DNA from: Chloroflexota bacterium
Lineage (GTDB): Bacteria; Chloroflexota; Anaerolineae; JAAEKA01
Reading direction: 5' to 3'
Assembly: GCA_029558955.1 (NCBI GenBank)
Contig: JAKQCW010000242.1
Span: 1-45,230, forward strand
Length of the DNA stretch: 45,230 nucleotides
Shown piece after piece: positions 42,946 through 45,230 of this stretch (position 1 is its first letter; every line of letters starts with the position of its first letter). The notes below the pieces were generated by a model that saw nothing but the letters and a program-made list of their open reading frames with translations, was not told the origin of the DNA and did no database searches. Both the position numbers and the translations under genes were made by a program.

Positions 42946-43233
42946 ATGGCTAATCACATCCTGAACAGTGAAGACGCCCGCAGTCGCTGGCGAGACATTC
43001 TGGACGCGGCAGGTATGGGACAAGATGTTGTGATCGCGCGCTATGGCAAGCCTGTGGCCGCGGTGATTCCCATCGCCGACTACGAAGCGCTGCTGGAAGA
43101 GATGGAGGACATGCGCGCCGCCCGTCGTGCTCAGGCAGCACTGGAAGCGTGGCGGGACGATGACAGTCGCGGCCGCCTTTACTCTGCCGTGCGCGAGGAA
43201 CTGACCGCTGAAGGGCTGCTGAGCCGTGGGTGA
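42946..43233 (+). CDS. Phd/YefM-type antitoxin
   Basis: 95 residues, GGAGG box before the ATG at 42946. LNSEDARSRWRDILDAAGMG and DVVIARYGKPVAAVIPIADY are the Phd/YefM N-terminal DNA-binding fold. The acidic C-terminus should wrap the toxin. It overlaps the toxin gene by 8 bases and probably represses the promoter at 42883. Confidence 0.93.
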   Translation: MANHILNSEDARSRWRDILDAAGMGQDVVIARYGKPVAAVIPIADYEALLEEMEDMRAARRAQAALEAWRDDDSRGRLYSAVREELTAEGLLSRG

Positions 43234-43504
43234 ATCTCCGCGCCGCTACACGGTGATCGTGGAACGGCAGGCAGAGAAGACGCTGCGAAGACTACCGAAA
43301 GAAGTCCTGAGTCGCGTCGACCGGCTACTCATGAGCCTGGCGGAAGAGCCGCGGCCGGCCGGCTGCAAAAAACTTCGGGGATATGAGAACTTGTACCGGC
43401 TGCGCGCCGGCGATTGGCGATTGATCTACGCAATCGAAGACGATCAACTCGTGGTACTGATCATCGAAGTCGCGCCTCGGGGAGAGGCCTACCGCAATCT
43501 GTAG
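43226..43504 (+). CDS. RelE/ParE-family toxin
   Basis: 92 residues from a GTG at 43226 inside the antitoxin gene. YTVIVERQAEKTLRRLPKEV, PRPAGCKKLRGYENLYRLRA and GDWRLIYAIEDDQLVVLIIE are characteristic of RelE toxins, which cut mRNA on the ribosome. The basic residues Lys, Arg and the aromatic near the end (EVAPRGEAYRNL) are present, so it looks intact. Confidence 0.93.
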   Translation: MGESPRRYTVIVERQAEKTLRRLPKEVLSRVDRLLMSLAEEPRPAGCKKLRGYENLYRLRAGDWRLIYAIEDDQLVVLIIEVAPRGEAYRNL

Positions 43505-43659
43505 GCATGGAAACGATGATCACCCCACATTAAGTGGTCCTTCGACCCGCACACCTACACACATAGGAAGACTTGCCAGCGCGTCAACGCGGCCGCGTTA
43601 CAGCAAACGAGGGTAGATTTGCAGCGACAGATGGTCGCAGCCTGATAGCCGCTGACACA

Positions 43660-43690
43660 CCAGTAATTCACCCATTAGGTGAATTACTGG
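43660..43690. promoter_or_regulatory. Palindrome beside the HigBA promoter, candidate operator
   Basis: CCAGTAATTCACC (43660-43672) and GGTGAATTACTGG (43678-43690) pair perfectly over 13 bases with loop CATTA. It ends two bases before the -35 box of the higBA promoter. An autoregulating antitoxin could bind here; a terminator for relE is less likely because it is far from that stop and lacks a T-run. Confidence 0.6.
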
Positions 43691-43692
43691 TC

Positions 43693-43720
43693 TTGACTTT
43701 TCGATTATCTGTGCTACAAT
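43693..43720 (+). promoter_or_regulatory. Promoter of higBA
   Basis: TTGACT (43693-43698), 16 bases, TACAAT (43715-43720), about 30 bases before the higB TTG. Confidence 0.7.
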
Positions 43721-43749
43721 GAGGGCACTCGCCGCCAGAGGAGAGGAAG

Positions 43750-44052
43750 TTGCGTTTTTTCTTTCGCAACAAGAAACTGCAGAAGCTCTATACCGATGAA
43801 GCTGGCGCTGAGCGGTATCCGCGGGAAGTGGTTGATGCCTTTTTTGACAAGATGGCGATCATAGCCGCGGCCAGCCATGAAAACGACCTGCGCGCCTTGA
43901 AGAGCCTGCACTTCGAGAAGCTCAAAGGCGAACGCGGCAACCGCGGCCACTATTCTCTCCGCCTGAATAAGCAGTACCGTCTCACCGTCACCATCGAGAC
44001 GGACGATCACGGCAAGCTGTTGGGCATACTCGACATCGAGGACTATCATTGA
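43750..44052 (+). CDS. higB: HigB/RelE-like mRNA interferase toxin
   Basis: 100 residues from a TTG at 43750, with GAGGAG upstream. KKLQKLYTDEAGAERYPREV, ALKSLHFEKLKGERGNRGHY and LNKQYRLTVTIETDD match the HigB (plasmid-maintenance killer) family, including the conserved LHFEKLKG and the YRLT strand. The rare TTG start probably limits toxin translation relative to the antitoxin. It ends 13 bases before the antitoxin ATG; toxin-first order is usual for higBA. Confidence 0.9.
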   Translation: MRFFFRNKKLQKLYTDEAGAERYPREVVDAFFDKMAIIAAASHENDLRALKSLHFEKLKGERGNRGHYSLRLNKQYRLTVTIETDDHGKLLGILDIEDYH

Positions 44053-44065
44053 AGGAGGCGCGTCG

Positions 44066-45169
44066 ATGGCCGAAGTATTGAGGCCCGCCCGTCCTGTGGC
44101 GCCAGGACGCATCCTTAAGCAGGAGATCGAGGCGCGCGGCTGGAGCCAGAAGGATCTGGCCGCGATCCTGGGTCGTCCGGAGCAAGCGGTGAGCGAGATC
44201 GTCAACGGGGTCAAGCAGATCACGCCCGAAACCGCGTTGGAGTTGGCGCAGGCGCTGGGCACTTCGTCGGAGCTGTGGATGAACCTGGAGGCCAACTACC
44301 GCCTGCAGATGGCGCAGCGCCAGGAGAGGGACGACGCCATCGCCCGACGCAGCCAACTTTATGCGGCCTTGCCGCTGCGAGCCATGGCCCGGCGCGGCTG
44401 GCTCACCTTGCGCGAGTCGCCCGGGGAACTGGAGCATGAGGTGGCAAAGCTGCTCGGCGTGCCTGTGGAATCAGAATCTGTCGTCCTGCCAGCACGCTTG
44501 CGGTCGTCCAGCGCGCGTGAGCCGCTGACCTATGCCCAGCTCGCCTGGTTGCGTCGCGCCGAGGCGCTGGCAGTAGAACAGGTCGTCGGTGCATGGTCTC
44601 AGGAACACCTTGAACCGCTGGTGGCCGCGTTGCTCAGGCTGACGCTCAACGCCGCGGATGCGGCGCAGGCGCCGGCGACCCTGGCGCGCTGGGGGGTGCG
44701 CTGTGTGTTGTTGCGTCCCTTGGAGAGGACGTATCTGGACGGCGCTGCCTTCTGGTTGGATGGGGGGCCAGCGGTGGCGTTGACGCTGCGCTACGATCGC
44801 ATCGACTCCTTCTGGTTCACCCTGTTGCACGAGGTGGCCCATTTGGCCGAAGGTGAAACCGCGATCTTTGTGGACCGGCTGGAAAACGGCGACAGCGATG
44901 CCCCAACCAGCGGGTTGGAGTCAGGCGAGCATACAGCCAATCGATTGGCTGCCGATTGGCTTGTGCCGCCAACCGCGTTTCACCAATTCGTGGCGGCAAC
45001 CCAGCCACATTTCTCCAGGGCCCGCATCGAGACCTTCGCTGCACAACAAGGGCGGCATCCTGGCATCGTCCTGGGCCGCTTACAGCGCGATAACTTCGTT
45101 CCATGGAAGAACCTCCGTTCCTTACTGGTAAAGGTGTCGCCATATCTCAAAGACATGGTCAGGGATTGA
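44066..45169 (+). CDS. higA: HigA-type antitoxin fused to an ImmA/IrrE metallopeptidase domain
   Basis: 367 residues. The N-terminal HTH (about 14-75) reads PGRILKQEIEARGWSQKDLA and AVSEIVNGVKQITPETALEL, the HigA/XRE type. The C-terminal domain has the zinc signature LLHEVAHLAEG (HExxH at 255-259) and a downstream EHTANRLAADWLVP, as in ImmA/IrrE proteases. A plain HigA has about 100 residues, so this is the long form. It may neutralise HigB and, on damage or phage signals, cleave itself or a repressor. GGAGG precedes the ATG. Confidence 0.92.
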   Translation: MAEVLRPARPVAPGRILKQEIEARGWSQKDLAAILGRPEQAVSEIVNGVKQITPETALELAQALGTSSELWMNLEANYRLQMAQRQERDDAIARRSQLYAALPLRAMARRGWLTLRESPGELEHEVAKLLGVPVESESVVLPARLRSSSAREPLTYAQLAWLRRAEALAVEQVVGAWSQEHLEPLVAALLRLTLNAADAAQAPATLARWGVRCVLLRPLERTYLDGAAFWLDGGPAVALTLRYDRIDSFWFTLLHEVAHLAEGETAIFVDRLENGDSDAPTSGLESGEHTANRLAADWLVPPTAFHQFVAATQPHFSRARIETFAAQQGRHPGIVLGRLQRDNFVPWKNLRSLLVKVSPYLKDMVRD

Positions 45170-45230
45170 AACGGCAACTCATTGGACTTCGTTGGAAATA
45201 AGGTAAGAGCTGGCGAGACAGGTGTGCTGC

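Noticed and set aside
1..45230. tRNA, rRNA, riboswitch or insertion sequence
   Set aside because: None could be recognised by eye: no transposase or integrase frame, no CCA-ended cloverleaf, no conserved rRNA blocks. A dedicated search (tRNAscan, Infernal) could still find a structured RNA in the leaders.

Overview
This is a G+C-rich bacterial window with short intergenic gaps and many palindromic repeats between genes. The gene families point to a free-living, sugar- and fatty-acid-using heterotroph. They include ChvE/GguAB-type sugar uptake, xylA/xylB, a large GH13 protein, an ABC1 kinase with an N-terminal membrane module, and an integral-membrane NERD-like protein. My best guess is Chloroflexota (Anaerolineae/Caldilineae-like). 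This is inference from family resemblance, since no rRNA or ribosomal protein gene is present. No tRNA, rRNA, CRISPR array or insertion sequence was recognised.

Layout. At 1-5.7 kb, leftward: partial queG, a NERD-like membrane protein with a periplasmic-binding-protein-like insert, then fabF, plsX and degV read as one fatty acid/phospholipid operon from a good promoter near 5.65 kb. At 5.9-8.5 kb, rightward: pspC, a class V aminotransferase, a repeat field and a hypothetical protein. At 8.8-18.8 kb, rightward: an acyl/acetyl-CoA synthetase-like enzyme, an Rpn-type nuclease, an acyl-CoA dehydrogenase, a sugar isomerase/epimerase, a large repeat array, a Gfo/Idh/MocA oxidoreductase, xylose isomerase and xylulokinase. 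At 18.9-30.4 kb, mixed: a 1203-residue GH13 protein, a lipoprotein lytic transglycosylase, an ABC1 kinase, FmdB, a NUDIX hydrolase, a small membrane protein, a histidine phosphatase and a truncated copy of the latter. At 30.7-34.7 kb, leftward: the chvE-gguA-gguB sugar ABC transporter. It probably feeds xylA/xylB 12 kb away.

From 35.1 kb to the end is a defence and toxin-antitoxin island. It is interleaved with two class IIb tRNA synthetases, aspS and asnS. Between them sit an ABC-type ATPase with a Toprim-like partner, an orphan HicB-like antitoxin and a compact, A+T-richer type II restriction-modification system. The endonuclease is clearly of the BglII/BstYI type. After asnS come a decayed HigB toxin, a Phd/YefM-RelE pair and a HigB-HigA pair in which the antitoxin carries an ImmA/IrrE metallopeptidase domain.

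The most unusual signal is a family of palindromic DNA repeats. One subtype has entered two unrelated protein genes, queG and the CoA ligase, without breaking them. It is read there in different reading frames, so the repeat spreads as DNA rather than as a protein motif.
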